Shown here: one piece after another, positions 37,112 through 46,745 of the stretch
Layout: each line of letters opens with the position of its first letter
Position numbering within the stretch: the first letter of the stretch is position 1
DNA from: Ferrimonas balearica
GTDB taxonomy: Bacteria; Pseudomonadota; Gammaproteobacteria; Enterobacterales; Shewanellaceae
DNA: 64,000 bases
Assembly: GCF_019802085.1 (NCBI RefSeq)
Contig: NZ_JAHVHV010000001.1
Coordinates: 992,001 to 1,056,000 of the forward strand
Reading direction: 5' to 3'
Translations under genes and position numbers: made by a program
The notes under the pieces: generated by a model
Told to the model about the DNA's origin: nothing
Seen by the model: only the letters and a program-made list of their open reading frames with translations
The model's database searches: none

Positions 37112-37125
37112 TCGCCCCTTAAACG

Positions 37126-37154
37126 AAAAACGGAGCCAAGCGGCTCCGTTTTTT
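37126..37154 (+). terminator. Rho-independent terminator after grxD
   Basis: ACGGAGCC (37130-37137), loop AAGC, GGCTCCGT (37142-37149), then TTTTT; AAAAA on the other side lets it act for the converging speB gene too. Confidence 0.88.
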
Positions 37155-37171
37155 GTGTCTGGCGTCTGGGC

Positions 37172-38101
37172 TCAGGCTTCGGGCTTTAACCGCAGCGCCT
37201 GCAGATGCAGCATCTCGGTGGCCAGGCTGGCGCCGGCCAGGGCGGTGATGTCGGCGTGGTCATAGGCGGGGGAGACCTCCACCAGGTCCATGCCAACGAT
37301 GTTGAGGCCCTTGAGTCCGCGGAGGATCTTCAGCGCCTTGTCGGTGGTGATGCCGCCGCACACCGGGGTGCCGGTGCCCGGGGCAAAAGCCGGGTCCAGG
37401 CAGTCGATGTCAAAGCTCAGGTAGACCGGCAAGTCGCCCACCCGCTCGCGGATGGTTTCGACGATGTCCTGGGCCGGCATGTCGTTGGCCTCATCCGCCT
37501 CGATCACCTGGTAGCCGTGGCCCTCTCGGGTGTACTCGGTGCGGATCCCCACCTGGATGGAGTGCGCCGGATCCACCAGCCCCTCCTTGGGAGCGTGGTA
37601 GAACATAGTGCCGTGGTCGTAACGGCCCCCGGCGTGGTAGGTATCGGTGTGGGCGTCGAAGTGGATCAGCGCCAACTTGCCAAAGCGTGCGGCGTGGGCC
37701 CGCAGCAGCGGCAGGGTAATAAAGTGATCGCCACCGAAGGTCAGCAGGGTCTTACCCGCATCCAGCAAGGTCTCGGCGTGGGCGGTCAGACGCTGCATCA
37801 TCTGTTCGCTGTCGCCGCAGTCAAACACCAGATCGCCGCAGTCGACCATCTTGAGTCGGTCGTTCAGGGCAAAGTCCCAGGGCCAGCGGCACCCCTCCCA
37901 GGCCAGGTTGACCGAGGCCTTGCGCATCGCTTCCGGGCCCTGGCGGGCGCCGCCGCGGCCGGTGGTGGCAAGGTCGAAGGGGACGCCGGTGATCACCAGA
38001 TCCGCATCGGACTCGGCGGGGCGAAAGTCCAGGGGCTGGCGGAGAAATCCAAAGGCGTTGGAGTAAAGGGAATGATCGGGTTGGGTGGCGATGGTTGCCA
38101 T
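37172..38101 (-). CDS. speB: Agmatinase
   Basis: A 309-residue ureohydrolase that splits agmatine into putrescine and urea. Binuclear Mn ligands are in [24 protein letters not shown] and [19 protein letters not shown]. It aligns almost end to end with E. coli SpeB from [16 protein letters not shown] onward. The upstream arginine decarboxylase is not in the window. It converges on grxD. Confidence 0.95.
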   Translation of the reverse strand: MATIATQPDHSLYSNAFGFLRQPLDFRPAESDADLVITGVPFDLATTGRGGARQGPEAMRKASVNLAWEGCRWPWDFALNDRLKMVDCGDLVFDCGDSEQMMQRLTAHAETLLDAGKTLLTFGGDHFITLPLLRAHAARFGKLALIHFDAHTDTYHAGGRYDHGTMFYHAPKEGLVDPAHSIQVGIRTEYTREGHGYQVIEADEANDMPAQDIVETIRERVGDLPVYLSFDIDCLDPAFAPGTGTPVCGGITTDKALKILRGLKGLNIVGMDLVEVSPAYDHADITALAGASLATEMLHLQALRLKPEA

Positions 38102-38283
38102 AACGCTCCAAGGCTAGCGAATGCTAAGCGACAAAGGGGATACACCGACATATTGTCCTGCAGGATCCCGTTCTTGTCACTCTCCTTTGCGTCGGGCAAG
38201 CCATTTCCCTTTGCCATTGGCGAATTGGACAGCGACGCGATCGCCGCATAACTTCATAGAAAGTCCAAATGGGGTGATTGCCT

Positions 38284-39417
38284 ATGCGCTGGCTTCCTGG
38301 GGTGTTCTTGTTGGTGGGCTGCAGCAGCAGTGTCGAGGCGCCGGTGGCGCCGAGCAAATCCTCCTGGAATCAGCCCAATATCGAGTACCGGTTTAACCAG
38401 CCCGATGACGCCATCCTGAGGCTCTCCGCCACCCTTAACGCCTCCGACGCCCAAGGCCTCAAGACCCAGCTTCAGCCCCCCCATCCCCTGGCTCAGTGGG
38501 AGCCGCAGCTGCAGGACGACCCCGCCTGGCGAGAACTGGTGGAGCAATGGGTGGATGAGTTGATGTTGCACGCCGGGGCGGGGCAGTGGCAGCTGCGCAG
38601 TGTGGATCCCAGGGCCTCCGGCTGGCGCGCCGAGTACCGCCTGGTGCATGAAAACTTCGCCGTGGAGTTTTTCTATTTCGACATCGGGGAAGGGCCGGCC
38701 GGGCCGCGCATCGAGGACATGGGCAACCACCTGTTCCAGATGAGCCAGGTGGAGCTGATGGACCACCTCTACCACCAGTTGATGGCGGAGTACGGTGAGG
38801 AGGATCAGCCGTTCAAGACCTTCTTTGCCCAGCTGCAGCCCTACGGCGAGGGCCGACTGGCCAAGTCGGTGTTCGTCAAACACTACCGGGCGCTGCCCCA
38901 GGAGCTGCAGAACAAGTCCCTGACCCGGGAGTTGATGCTGCGGGCCCTCAGTGGCAACGAGGATGAGTGGTTTTTACAACTGCCGGATGGGGTGGTGCAC
39001 CGGTTGTACGGTGACGATTACCGCCTGATGCAGACCAACTACTGCCTGGCGGACATCGGGGCCGATTGCCGCTCGGTGTTCCAACGCTTGCCCAGCACCT
39101 TGCGCAGTGACGCGGCGCTGCAGACAGAGATGGGGATCCGCGCCCTGCAGCGGGGCGATCTGGGCCAGGCCCGCGTCTACGCCGATCGGGCCATGGCGGA
39201 CAGCCAGGACTACCTGCCCACCTTCTGGCTGAGTCTGCAGGTGGCCCTGGGCCAGGAGGATCATTCGGGGGCGGTGGCCAGCCTGGACACCCTGACCCGC
39301 AACTTCGACTTGCCGCTGGAGAAGGACGTCCTGTTTGAGATCTACCCCGAAGAGGGGGAACGTTTTCTCACGTCACCGGCTTTCTACCAGTGGGCCCAGA
39401 GCCGACAGGGGGAGTAG
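38284..39417 (+). CDS. Lipoprotein of unknown function with TPR-like C-terminus
   Basis: A 377-residue protein starting at ATG 38284; a TTG two codons upstream is less likely. The signal MRWLPGVFLLVGC ends in a lipobox LVGC, so it should be lipid-anchored at Cys13. The middle is rich in Trp, acidic and hydrophobic residues with no recognised domain. The C-terminal 90 residues (ALQTEMGIRALQRGDLGQARVYADRAM and following) look like tetratricopeptide helices. It stands alone between speB (divergent) and a terminator. Confidence 0.7.
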   Translation: MRWLPGVFLLVGCSSSVEAPVAPSKSSWNQPNIEYRFNQPDDAILRLSATLNASDAQGLKTQLQPPHPLAQWEPQLQDDPAWRELVEQWVDELMLHAGAGQWQLRSVDPRASGWRAEYRLVHENFAVEFFYFDIGEGPAGPRIEDMGNHLFQMSQVELMDHLYHQLMAEYGEEDQPFKTFFAQLQPYGEGRLAKSVFVKHYRALPQELQNKSLTRELMLRALSGNEDEWFLQLPDGVVHRLYGDDYRLMQTNYCLADIGADCRSVFQRLPSTLRSDAALQTEMGIRALQRGDLGQARVYADRAMADSQDYLPTFWLSLQVALGQEDHSGAVASLDTLTRNFDLPLEKDVLFEIYPEEGERFLTSPAFYQWAQSRQGE

Positions 39418-39436
39418 GGCTCAACGCCCAAACAAG

Positions 39437-39462
39437 AACGGCGCCCTTGGGCGCCGTTTTTT
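39437..39462. terminator. Terminator between the TPR-like lipoprotein and nitroreductase genes
   Basis: AACGGCGCCC (39437-39446), loop TT, GGGCGCCGTT (39449-39458), then TTTT. The minus-strand tail (CTTGTTT) is weaker but could serve the converging nitroreductase gene. Confidence 0.85.
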
Positions 39463-39475
39463 GTGTCTGTGCGAC

Positions 39476-40120
39476 TCAGCGGATCTCAGTAACCATCTGC
39501 GGGCGGGCGAAACGCACCTTGGCGGCCTTGTCCAGGGTGTTGAAGTCGGTCTCGCTGCGCTGACCCACGACGCCGGCCACCACGGAGGTCAGCCCCTTGG
39601 CTTGAAGGTCCAGCAGAGGATCCATCTGCTCGGGCAGGAACCCCTCTACCGGGCAGCTGTCCAGGTCCAGCAGGGCACAGGAGAGCAGAAACTGGCCAAA
39701 CACCAGGTAGACCTGGCGCTTCATCCACTCCTGGCGCTCGGCCGGGCTCATGGCGTTGACGTAGTTGGTCATCATGGCGACGCGGGCTTCGTCCACCTCG
39801 CCACCGCGCACCTGGGCCACCATCTGCTCGATGGCGCGCACCTCGGCTTCGCCGAACTCGGTCTTGGCGCAGAACAGGAACAGGTGGGAACCGTCGGCAA
39901 ACTTGGGTTTGTTGTTGTCCCAGGCAGCCTCGGCCAGGCGGGCTTTCTCCTCGTCATTGCTGATGACATACAGGTGCCAGGGCTGGCTGTTGATGGAGGT
40001 GGGGGCCAGACACAGGGTGTCGATCAGGGCGTCGATCTTGTCGGGGTCCACCTGGGCGCCCGCTTCAAACACCTTGGTGCTGTATCGGCTCGCCTGAGCC
40101 TGCTGCAATGTCGTGATCAT
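39476..40120 (-). CDS. NfsB-like NAD(P)H nitroreductase family protein
   Basis: A 214-residue flavoprotein of the oxygen-insensitive nitroreductase/FRase I type. FMN contacts include SRYSTKVF near the N-terminus and LAPTSINSQPWHLYVIS. The C-terminal part ends TLDKAAKVRFARPQMVTEIR. The start MITTLQQAQ at 40120 is preceded by GAAGG; a longer frame upstream lacks homology-like sequence. It probably reduces quinones, flavins or nitro compounds; the natural substrate is unknown. Confidence 0.85.
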   Translation of the reverse strand: MITTLQQAQASRYSTKVFEAGAQVDPDKIDALIDTLCLAPTSINSQPWHLYVISNDEEKARLAEAAWDNNKPKFADGSHLFLFCAKTEFGEAEVRAIEQMVAQVRGGEVDEARVAMMTNYVNAMSPAERQEWMKRQVYLVFGQFLLSCALLDLDSCPVEGFLPEQMDPLLDLQAKGLTSVVAGVVGQRSETDFNTLDKAAKVRFARPQMVTEIR

Positions 40121-40276
40121 AAAGCCTTCTTTTAGGGTTGTTTCCGGCATTGGCAGGCTACTATTGAGGACAATGGCGAGGGATTCAAGCCAGAGGCCAC
40201 CGGGGAGCGTGAAGCCCATCACAGATGTGACACGCCGGGCGCCGTTGTTGTCCTACCCAGTCTGTAAGGGGGCACC

Positions 40277-41539
40277 GTGATCCTTCGTTTCCTGATTTGC
40301 GTCAGCCTCTTAGGTTTGAGCGTCGCCGCCCCGGCGGCCCAAGATCCCACCACCTTCGCCCGCCAGTTGCAGCAGTGGCTCAACGGCGCCACAGGCCCTG
40401 CCGCCTGGCAGGACTTTGACCGCTACCACTGGACCCTGGTCAACGGCAGCACCCGTTGGTCGCCCCGGGCCGGGCTCCAGGTGCTGGCCCAGGGAGAGCG
40501 CCTGGTGCTGATGGGGGGGCGCACTCCCAATCCGCCGCAGTTTCCCCCCATCCCCGGCGACAGCGTGATCCACGGCGATGTCTGGGTGAGCGAGGACAGG
40601 GGCAGCAGCTGGCATCAGGTGCTGGCCACCGGTACACCGGATCAGTGGCCGGCCCGGGCCTACTTCCAGGCGTTAAAGCGCGGGCGCTACCTCTACTTGA
40701 TGGGGGGGCAGAACTTCAACCTGGTGCCCAACGCCTGCCCACCCGGGGTACCGAATTGCCCGCCGTTCGTCTCCCAGTCGGATTTCTTTAACGACGTCTG
40801 GCGCAGCCGGGACGGCGTGCACTGGCAACAGCTGACGGCGGCCGCCGGTTGGGAGGGCCGGGCGGGGCTGTCGGCGACGGTGCACCGGGGGGCGTTTTAC
40901 GTCGCTGGCGGTTCTCGTAACGACGATGACGCCATCATTGGCGGACCGCCTCAGCGGATCTACTACAACGACGTGTGGAAGTCCTACAACGGCCGGGACT
41001 GGCAGCGGGTGACCGAGCAGGCCCCCTGGGCGGCCCGCGCCGGGGGCGTGCTGCTGAGCAAGGACGGCTACCTCTACCTGCTGGGGGGCGAAGTGGGCTT
41101 TGTCTGTGCACCGCTGCCCACCTGCACGCCGCCCTATTTCAACGACGTCTGGCGCTCCAAAGACGGCGCCCACTGGGAGCAGGTCACCGCATCCGCCGGC
41201 TGGTCACCCAGGCCTGGCCACCAGTGCGTGGTGGCGGCGGATCACCTGGTGTGCTTCGGCGGCTTTGGCCTGCTGGCCAACCCCATGGACGTCTGGGTCA
41301 GCCGTGAGGGGAGGGAGTGGACCCAGGTCAGCGACAGCCCCTGGAACGCGGTGGCGCCCTCGGAGATCAAGTACGACTTCGATGCCCTGGTGATCACCGA
41401 GGGGCAGCGCCGCCCGGTGATCTTCACCTTCGGTGGCGACCGGGAGACCTTCGACTTTGACGATCCACTCAATTACCTTAATGTGGACAACGACGTATGG
41501 CGCTTTGAATCGCCGGTTGAAGCCAAGGAATCCCCATGA
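40277..41539 (+). CDS. Secreted Kelch-like beta-propeller protein
   Basis: A 420-residue protein with a Sec signal (MILRFLICVSLLGLSVAAPAA). It is built of repeated blades with an NDVW-[RK]S-x-[DN]G-x-x-W pattern (FFNDVWRSRDGVHW, YYNDVWKSYNGRDW, YFNDVWRSKDGAHW) and GG strand ends (LMGGQN, VAGGSR, LLGGEV, CFGGFG), as in Kelch/galactose-oxidase propellers. Cys pairs in the inserts (ACPPGVPNCPP, CAPLPTCTPP) suggest disulfides. GTG start. It overlaps the next lipoprotein gene by 4 bases (ATGA). Function unknown. Confidence 0.78.
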   Translation: MILRFLICVSLLGLSVAAPAAQDPTTFARQLQQWLNGATGPAAWQDFDRYHWTLVNGSTRWSPRAGLQVLAQGERLVLMGGRTPNPPQFPPIPGDSVIHGDVWVSEDRGSSWHQVLATGTPDQWPARAYFQALKRGRYLYLMGGQNFNLVPNACPPGVPNCPPFVSQSDFFNDVWRSRDGVHWQQLTAAAGWEGRAGLSATVHRGAFYVAGGSRNDDDAIIGGPPQRIYYNDVWKSYNGRDWQRVTEQAPWAARAGGVLLSKDGYLYLLGGEVGFVCAPLPTCTPPYFNDVWRSKDGAHWEQVTASAGWSPRPGHQCVVAADHLVCFGGFGLLANPMDVWVSREGREWTQVSDSPWNAVAPSEIKYDFDALVITEGQRRPVIFTFGGDRETFDFDDPLNYLNVDNDVWRFESPVEAKESP

Positions 41540-42171
41540 AGTCTCTGCCCCTCTCCCTCTCTGTGTTGCTATTAAGTGGCTGTGCCGGACCGGCCAGCTC
41601 GGAACCGGACACGCCGGTCCCCGAGGTCAAACCGGTGACCCTGGTCATGGCCTGCGAAACCCTCACCTTTACCGCCCGAGTGGAGGGGGAGCGGGCCTGG
41701 CTGTTCCTGCCCGGTGAGACCCTTATGGCCGAGCGGGTGCCCACCGCCTCCGGGGCCCGCTACCAGGCGGGCGATACCGGGTTGTGGCTTAAGGGGGAGG
41801 AGGGCACCTTGCTCCAGCCCGGTCAGGCTGATGAGCGGTGTCGCAATGATCGCCGGGCGGCCATCTGGGAGGGGGCCAAGCTCGATGGCATGGATTTTCG
41901 GGGCATCGGCAACGAGCCGCCCTGGATTTTGGAGCTGTGGCCTGAGAAGGTGGTGCTTAAAACCGGCTATGAGATGTCCCAGCGAACCTGGCCCCGGCCC
42001 GAGCCGGTGACCGGTGAGCGCTCAAGCCGCTTCGAGTTGGCGGCGGGGGTGAGCGTGACCCTGGAGGGCAAGGCCTGCAGCGACAGCATGAGCGGCGAGG
42101 CCTTTGAAACCACGGTCACCGTGACCGACGGCGAGCGCACCTACCGAGGCTGCGGACGGGCGCTGCATTGA
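41536..42171 (+). CDS. Lipoprotein with MliC-like and COG3650-like domains
   Basis: A 211-residue lipoprotein with signal peptide and lipobox LLSGC at Cys16. Residues about 38-92 (MACETLTFTARV...ASGARYQAGDTGLWLKGEEGTLL) have the pattern of MliC, the C-type lysozyme inhibitor. Residues about 108-211 (MDFRGIGNEPPWILELW to TYRGCGRALH) resemble the COG3650 module. Translation is coupled to the propeller gene. Lysozyme inhibition is an inference from the MliC pattern. Confidence 0.72.
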   Translation: MKSLPLSLSVLLLSGCAGPASSEPDTPVPEVKPVTLVMACETLTFTARVEGERAWLFLPGETLMAERVPTASGARYQAGDTGLWLKGEEGTLLQPGQADERCRNDRRAAIWEGAKLDGMDFRGIGNEPPWILELWPEKVVLKTGYEMSQRTWPRPEPVTGERSSRFELAAGVSVTLEGKACSDSMSGEAFETTVTVTDGERTYRGCGRALH

Positions 42172-42184
42172 GATTCTGAAGACA

Positions 42185-42216
42185 CAAAAAAGCGCGCCGA
42201 AGGGCGCGCTTTTTTC
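42185..42216. terminator. Bidirectional terminator between the lipoprotein gene and asnS
   Basis: AAAAAAGCGCGCC, loop GAAG, GGCGCGCTTTTTT: a near-perfect symmetrical hairpin with A and T runs on both sides, between converging genes. Confidence 0.92.
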
Positions 42217-42232
42217 GACCCTCGGGCCGCGC

Positions 42233-43633
42233 TTAGAAGTTGGCGCTGCGCGGGCTGCGGGGGAAGGGGATCACATCGCGGATGTTGGCCACGCCGGTGA
42301 CATAGCTGACCAGGCGCTCAAAGCCCAGGCCGAAACCGGAGTGGGGGATGGTGCCGTAGCGACGCAGATCGCGGTACCAGAACATCTCCTCTTTGGGGAT
42401 CCCCATCTCTTCCATGCGCTGATCCAGCACCTCGAGGCGCTCTTCACGCTGGGAGCCACCGATGATCTCACCGATGCCCGGGGCCAGAACGTCCATGGCG
42501 GCCACGGTCTTGCCGTCGTCGTTCAGGCGCATGTAGAAGGCTTTGATGTCTTTGGGGTAGTTCTTCACCACCACCGGCGCCTTGAAGTGCTCCTCGGCGA
42601 GGAAGCGCTCGTGCTCGGAGGCCAGATCGATGCCCCATTCCACCGGGAACTCGAAGGTCTTGCCGCAGTCTTTGAGGATCTCGATGGCGTCGCTGTAGTC
42701 CACCTGGGCAAAGTCGGCTTTCACGAAGTCCTGCAGACGGGTGATCACCTCTTTGTTCACGCGCTGCTCGAAGAACTTCAGATCGTCCATCCGCTCCTCC
42801 AGTACGGCATTGAAGCAGTACTTGAGCATGGCTTCGGCCAGGGCGGCGTTGTCGTCCAGATCGGCGAAGGCCACTTCTGGCTCCACCATCCAAAACTCCG
42901 CCAGGTGGCGAGAGGTGTTGGAGTTCTCGGCGCGGAAGGTCGGGCCGAAGGTGTACACCTTGCTCATGGCGCAGGCGTAGGTTTCGGCGTTGAGCTGACC
43001 GGAGACGGTCAGGAAGGTCTCCTTACCGAAAAAGTCCTGGTCGTAATCCACCTCGCCGTTGTCCAGGCGGGGCAGGTTGTTCATGTCCAGGGTGGAGACC
43101 CGGAACAGCTCACCGGCGCCCTCGGCGTCGGAGGCGGTCAGGATCGGGGTGGAGACCCAGATGAAGCCCTGCTCGTGGTAGAAGCGGTGGATCGCCTGGG
43201 AGAGGCAGTTTCGCACGCGCATCACCGCACCGGTGATGTTGGTGCGCGGACGCAGGTGGGCCACTTCACGCAGGTACTCGATGGAGTGACGCTTGGCCGC
43301 CATTGGGTAGGTGTCCGGGTCTTCCACCCAGCCGATCACCTCAACGGCGCTCACCTTCAGTTCGAAGGCCTGGCCCTTGCCGGGGGATTCCACCACCTCG
43401 CCGGTCATGGCCACGGAGCAGCCGGCGGTCAGGCGCAGCACTTCGTCGTTGTAATTGGGCAGCTCATTGGGGACCACGCCCTGGATCGGGTCAAAACAGG
43501 AGCCGTCATACACGGCCAAAAAAGAGATGCCAGCTTTGGAATCGCGACGGGTGCGGATCCAGCCGCGCACGGTCACTTCGCTGCCGACAGCGTGATCGCC
43601 TTTCAGGACGTCAGCAATGGTTGCCAGGGTCAT
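42233..43633 (-). CDS. asnS: Asparaginyl-tRNA synthetase
   Basis: A 466-residue class IIb synthetase, identical in length to E. coli AsnS. The OB-fold anticodon domain is [19 protein letters not shown]. Motif 2 is [21 protein letters not shown] and motif 3 is [15 protein letters not shown]. The ATG at 43633 matches the family N-terminus [10 protein letters not shown]; a TTG six codons earlier is less likely. A promoter is visible upstream. Confidence 0.97.
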   Translation of the reverse strand: MTLATIADVLKGDHAVGSEVTVRGWIRTRRDSKAGISFLAVYDGSCFDPIQGVVPNELPNYNDEVLRLTAGCSVAMTGEVVESPGKGQAFELKVSAVEVIGWVEDPDTYPMAAKRHSIEYLREVAHLRPRTNITGAVMRVRNCLSQAIHRFYHEQGFIWVSTPILTASDAEGAGELFRVSTLDMNNLPRLDNGEVDYDQDFFGKETFLTVSGQLNAETYACAMSKVYTFGPTFRAENSNTSRHLAEFWMVEPEVAFADLDDNAALAEAMLKYCFNAVLEERMDDLKFFEQRVNKEVITRLQDFVKADFAQVDYSDAIEILKDCGKTFEFPVEWGIDLASEHERFLAEEHFKAPVVVKNYPKDIKAFYMRLNDDGKTVAAMDVLAPGIGEIIGGSQREERLEVLDQRMEEMGIPKEEMFWYRDLRRYGTIPHSGFGLGFERLVSYVTGVANIRDVIPFPRSPRSANF

Positions 43634-43695
43634 ACTCGGAAAGTTCTCCAACGAGTCGAATAATAAACAGTTTTCGGCGTTTGCCGGAACCGGAC

Positions 43696-43723
43696 ATCTT
43701 ACCTAGATACAGCAGTTTCTCAA
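43696..43723 (-). promoter_or_regulatory. Candidate asnS promoter
   Basis: Minus strand: TTGAGA (43718-43723, five of six) and TAAGAT (43696-43701, four of six) with a 16-base spacer, 63 bases before the asnS start, just after the nudL stop. Confidence 0.5.
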
Positions 43724-43733
43724 GGCCGATCTG

Positions 43734-44330
43734 TCAGGGCCCCGGGGGGGCCTGGCCAAAGCCGAGCTGGCGGGCCAGTTGTTCTATCATAGCCGCTGTC
43801 GCGCCCCAGACCTGGTGGGGCATAAAGTAGACGCTGTGGTCGGTACCGGCGCGCCCCACGGAGAGGTGCCAGCGCCGCTCGGGCTGAAGAAAATCCTCCA
43901 GCGGCGCGTAGAACATGCGGGCCACTTCCCGCTCGGACAGCACCGGGGTAAAGGGGCGGGTGATCAGCGCCACCTGGGGGAACACCCGGAAGTGACTCAG
44001 GGTGTGAAACTCCGGCAGGGCACCGATGCGGGTCACGTGGCTGGCGGGCAGGCCGATCTCCTCCCAGGACTCCCGCACTGCCGTATCCCAGGGGGTGGCG
44101 TCCTCCTCGTCCACCTTGCCGCCGGGAAAGGCGATTTGTCCGGCGTGGGTGGGCATCTCCGCGGTGCGTTCGGTGAGCAGCAGGTTCAGCCGCCCCTCCA
44201 TCTGCTGCAGACCAATCAGCACCGCTGCGTCGCGCAATTTGGGGTGGCCGGTCAGGGCCGGACGCAGGGGATCCTCCCCGTCGGGGCCGGGGCTCAAATG
44301 AAAGCGGGTCAGAAACTCCGTTTTGTCCAT
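43734..44330 (-). CDS. nudL: Nudix hydrolase, CoA pyrophosphatase type (NudL/YeaB)
   Basis: A 198-residue Nudix protein. The Nudix box is GGKVDEEDATPWDTAVRESW followed by EEIGL. The CoA-specific UPF0035-type motif is LLLTERTAEMPTHAGQIAFPGG. It is predicted to hydrolyse CoA and acyl-CoA to phosphopantetheine derivatives and 3',5'-ADP. It lies upstream of asnS on the same strand with the asnS promoter between them. Confidence 0.88.
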   Translation of the reverse strand: MDKTEFLTRFHLSPGPDGEDPLRPALTGHPKLRDAAVLIGLQQMEGRLNLLLTERTAEMPTHAGQIAFPGGKVDEEDATPWDTAVRESWEEIGLPASHVTRIGALPEFHTLSHFRVFPQVALITRPFTPVLSEREVARMFYAPLEDFLQPERRWHLSVGRAGTDHSVYFMPHQVWGATAAMIEQLARQLGFGQAPPGP

Positions 44331-44459
44331 CGGTTCGCTTTTGGGATGGGTACTCCTGTTCAGCTTGCCAGAACTACCGGGGCAAAGGCCAGTGCGGGTG
44401 GGGTTGTAAGCGGGTGACCCAATGTGGGCACCCGCTTCAAGTTGCGGTTGAGTCCGGGC

Positions 44460-45332
44460 CTACCAGGGCTGGGTCAGCAACCGGTTCTGCTGGGCGATGG
44501 GGTGGTGGGCCATGGCGTGCTCCACCCGGGCCAGGAAGGTCGGTTGCTGTTCCGGCAGCCAGCCTTTCATCGACAGCACATTGTTGCCGTGGTCGCCCCA
44601 GTAGAAGGTGTCGAACTTAAGATTGGCCAGCAGGTGGCGCTCCTCCTCCAGCAGCTGCAACGGCGTGGGCAGCAGAAACTCGCCCCGCGCCACCTCCTGG
44701 GCCAGCTCACTGCCCGGCTGCACCGCCAGCGCCATGGGGGCGATCTGCTCGGGTTTCAGTTCATTGAGCAGGGCGGTGGTGGCCTGGATGTGCGCCTCGG
44801 AGCGGTCTTTGCCCCCCAGGCCGAAGATGAAAGAGAGCAGCACCTCGATGCCGGCTTTCTTGGCCTTGGCCATCCCGTCCCGGGCCTGCTCCGCGGTCAT
44901 CCCCTTTTTGATCTTCTCCAACACCAGCGGGTCACCGGACTCCAGGCCGGCGTAGATCATCGATACCCCAGCCGCCTTGAGCGCCGCCAGATCCTCATCG
45001 GATTTGCGCCGCAGATCGTTAAGGCAGCTGTAGAGCGCGATGCGTTCGCACTCCGGGAAGGTGGTGGTGATCTTGTTGAGGATGGCCAGCAGCAGCTCGG
45101 TGCGCATCGCCATCACGTTGCCGTCGATAAAAAAGATGGAGCGGACCTCGGAGTAACGGGCCCGGGCGCTCTCGATGTCGGCAAAGATGTCGTCCATCTC
45201 GCGGATCTTGAACCGCTTGTCGTCAAACATGGTGCAGAAGGTGCACTGGTTGTTGCTGCAGCCCAGGGTCGCCTGGATCAGCAGACTGTTGGCCTCGGGC
45301 CAGGGGCGGTACACCTTACCTTGGTAGCGCAT
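44460..45332 (-). CDS. Radical SAM protein with CX4CX2C motif
   Basis: A 290-residue radical SAM protein. The cluster motif is GCSNNQCTFC (Cys25, Cys30, Cys33), CX4CX2C rather than the usual CX3CX2C. FFIDGNVMAM and IYAGLESGDPLVLEKIKKGM are typical of the Elp3/MiaB/NifB fold, the latter a SAM ribose contact. No TRAM, B12 or auxiliary cluster domain is seen. The role is unknown. A hairpin AAGCGGGTG...CACCCGCTT (44408-44437) lies after the stop without a T run. Confidence 0.82.
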   Translation of the reverse strand: MRYQGKVYRPWPEANSLLIQATLGCSNNQCTFCTMFDDKRFKIREMDDIFADIESARARYSEVRSIFFIDGNVMAMRTELLLAILNKITTTFPECERIALYSCLNDLRRKSDEDLAALKAAGVSMIYAGLESGDPLVLEKIKKGMTAEQARDGMAKAKKAGIEVLLSFIFGLGGKDRSEAHIQATTALLNELKPEQIAPMALAVQPGSELAQEVARGEFLLPTPLQLLEEERHLLANLKFDTFYWGDHGNNVLSMKGWLPEQQPTFLARVEHAMAHHPIAQQNRLLTQPW

Positions 45333-45587
45333 GAAAACCTCACTGCGTCATGGGAAAACGAGATTGGCGAGATTACGCCCAAACGAGTGAATGAAAAATG
45401 CCGCCAAGCCGAAAACAGTTTATGGCGGACGTTGAAACTGTCGGTTTACGCCGCTGTGCCAATAGGGGGCTGAACCTGGGGGGCGGCTCACCTTTTTTGA
45501 TGTCCGGCGCCGGAGCCGGGGGCCAATTCAGCCTGGGTACACCTGGCGTGCCCGATCATGGCCGTTTGACAGTTTTTGGGGCGCGTT

Positions 45588-46745
45588 ATGTTGTTCGCTG
45601 CTTTGGTCGCCGCGGCGGCCATAGGTTTGTTTCTCTTCCGGCTGTTCCTGCTCGAGCGGGACCGGGTCCACATTGGCGTCGATCGCGGTGAACACAGTGA
45701 CTGGCCCTTTGTCAGCGTGATCATCCCGGCCCGTAACGAGGAGGCCAATATCCCCACGGCGCTGGGCTCCCTGGTCGCCCAGGACTACCCCCAGGACCGC
45801 TACGAAGTGGTGGTGGTGGACGATTTCTCCGAGGACAACACCCGGGCCCTGGTGGAGCGGATCGCCGCCCAGAGCGCGGTGCCGGTGCGCTGCGTCTCCG
45901 GCCGCCCCCTGCCTAAGGGCTGGTTTGGCAAGAGCAACGCCTGCATGGTGGGCGCCCAGCACGCCCGAGGGGATTACCTCTTTTTTGTCGATGCCGATAC
46001 CCAATCCGAGCCCGAGATGCTGCGCTCGGTGACCCGCTTTGCCCTGGCCCGCGAGATTGACCTGCTCTCCTTCAATCCCCGTCAACGGATGGAGTCTTTC
46101 GCCGAGCGCACCTGGCTGCCGGGCCTGTTCCTGGGGATCGCTTCCTTTATGCGCTTCGGCCAGTCCAACGATCCCGACAGCGAGGAGGCGATCGCCAACG
46201 GTCAGGCGATGATGTTCCGCCGCGACGCCTACTGGGCGGTGGACGGACACCAGGTAGTGGCCGGGGAGATCTCCGAGGATCTGGCGTTCGCCCGCGCCAT
46301 GAAGCAGCGGGGGTTTCGTCTGTTCTGGGCCTTTGCCGATGACCTGATGAGCACCCGCATGTACACCAACCGCGAGGAGATCTGGCTGGGCTTTTCCAAG
46401 AACATGAACCGCATCATCCAGTGCCGCTCCCGCACCCACGCCGCGGTGCTGCTGGCCCGGGCCCTGATGTTGGCCTGGACGCCCCCGGCGCTGTGGCTGG
46501 CGGCCCTGGGCCTGCACCTGGGCGGTGCTGCCTCCGCAATGGCGGTCACGACGGTGGCCGCCGGGGTCACTCTGGCGGTGGTGATCACCGCAGTGAAGAT
46601 GCTCAGCGCCCTGCAGGTGCCCCTGCGCTACTTCTGGGCCCTGCCACTGGGGCTCAGCATGCAGGGGATGCTGGTGGTCAACGCCTATCGCCTGGCGGAC
46701 AAGGCGGCGATCACCTGGAAAGGGCGCAAGGTGGTGGTGTCATGA
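45588..46745 (+). CDS. Family 2 glycosyltransferase, membrane-anchored
   Basis: A 385-residue protein. One N-terminal membrane helix precedes a GT-A domain with VSVIIPARNEEANI, VVVDDFSEDNT, a DAD-like FFVDADTQSEPEM and the acceptor motif EDLAFARAMKQRG. Hydrophobic C-terminal segments (about 290-365) follow. It resembles processive or lipid-acceptor GT2 enzymes such as hopanoid- or carotenoid-associated ones; the acceptor is unknown. I chose ATG 45588; a TTG four codons upstream is possible. It overlaps the START-domain gene as ATGA. Confidence 0.8.
   Translation: MLFAALVAAAAIGLFLFRLFLLERDRVHIGVDRGEHSDWPFVSVIIPARNEEANIPTALGSLVAQDYPQDRYEVVVVDDFSEDNTRALVERIAAQSAVPVRCVSGRPLPKGWFGKSNACMVGAQHARGDYLFFVDADTQSEPEMLRSVTRFALAREIDLLSFNPRQRMESFAERTWLPGLFLGIASFMRFGQSNDPDSEEAIANGQAMMFRRDAYWAVDGHQVVAGEISEDLAFARAMKQRGFRLFWAFADDLMSTRMYTNREEIWLGFSKNMNRIIQCRSRTHAAVLLARALMLAWTPPALWLAALGLHLGGAASAMAVTTVAAGVTLAVVITAVKMLSALQVPLRYFWALPLGLSMQGMLVVNAYRLADKAAITWKGRKVVVS

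Noticed and set aside
44408-44437. Hairpin AAGCGGGTG...CACCCGCTT after the radical SAM gene, considered as a terminator
   Set aside because: Stable arms but no T run on the minus strand and a long loop; left only as a structure in the gene entry.
45398-45691. A 97-codon plus-strand frame overlapping the start of the GT2 gene
   Set aside because: Different frame from the conserved glycosyltransferase, no ribosome site, Gly/Arg-rich translation.
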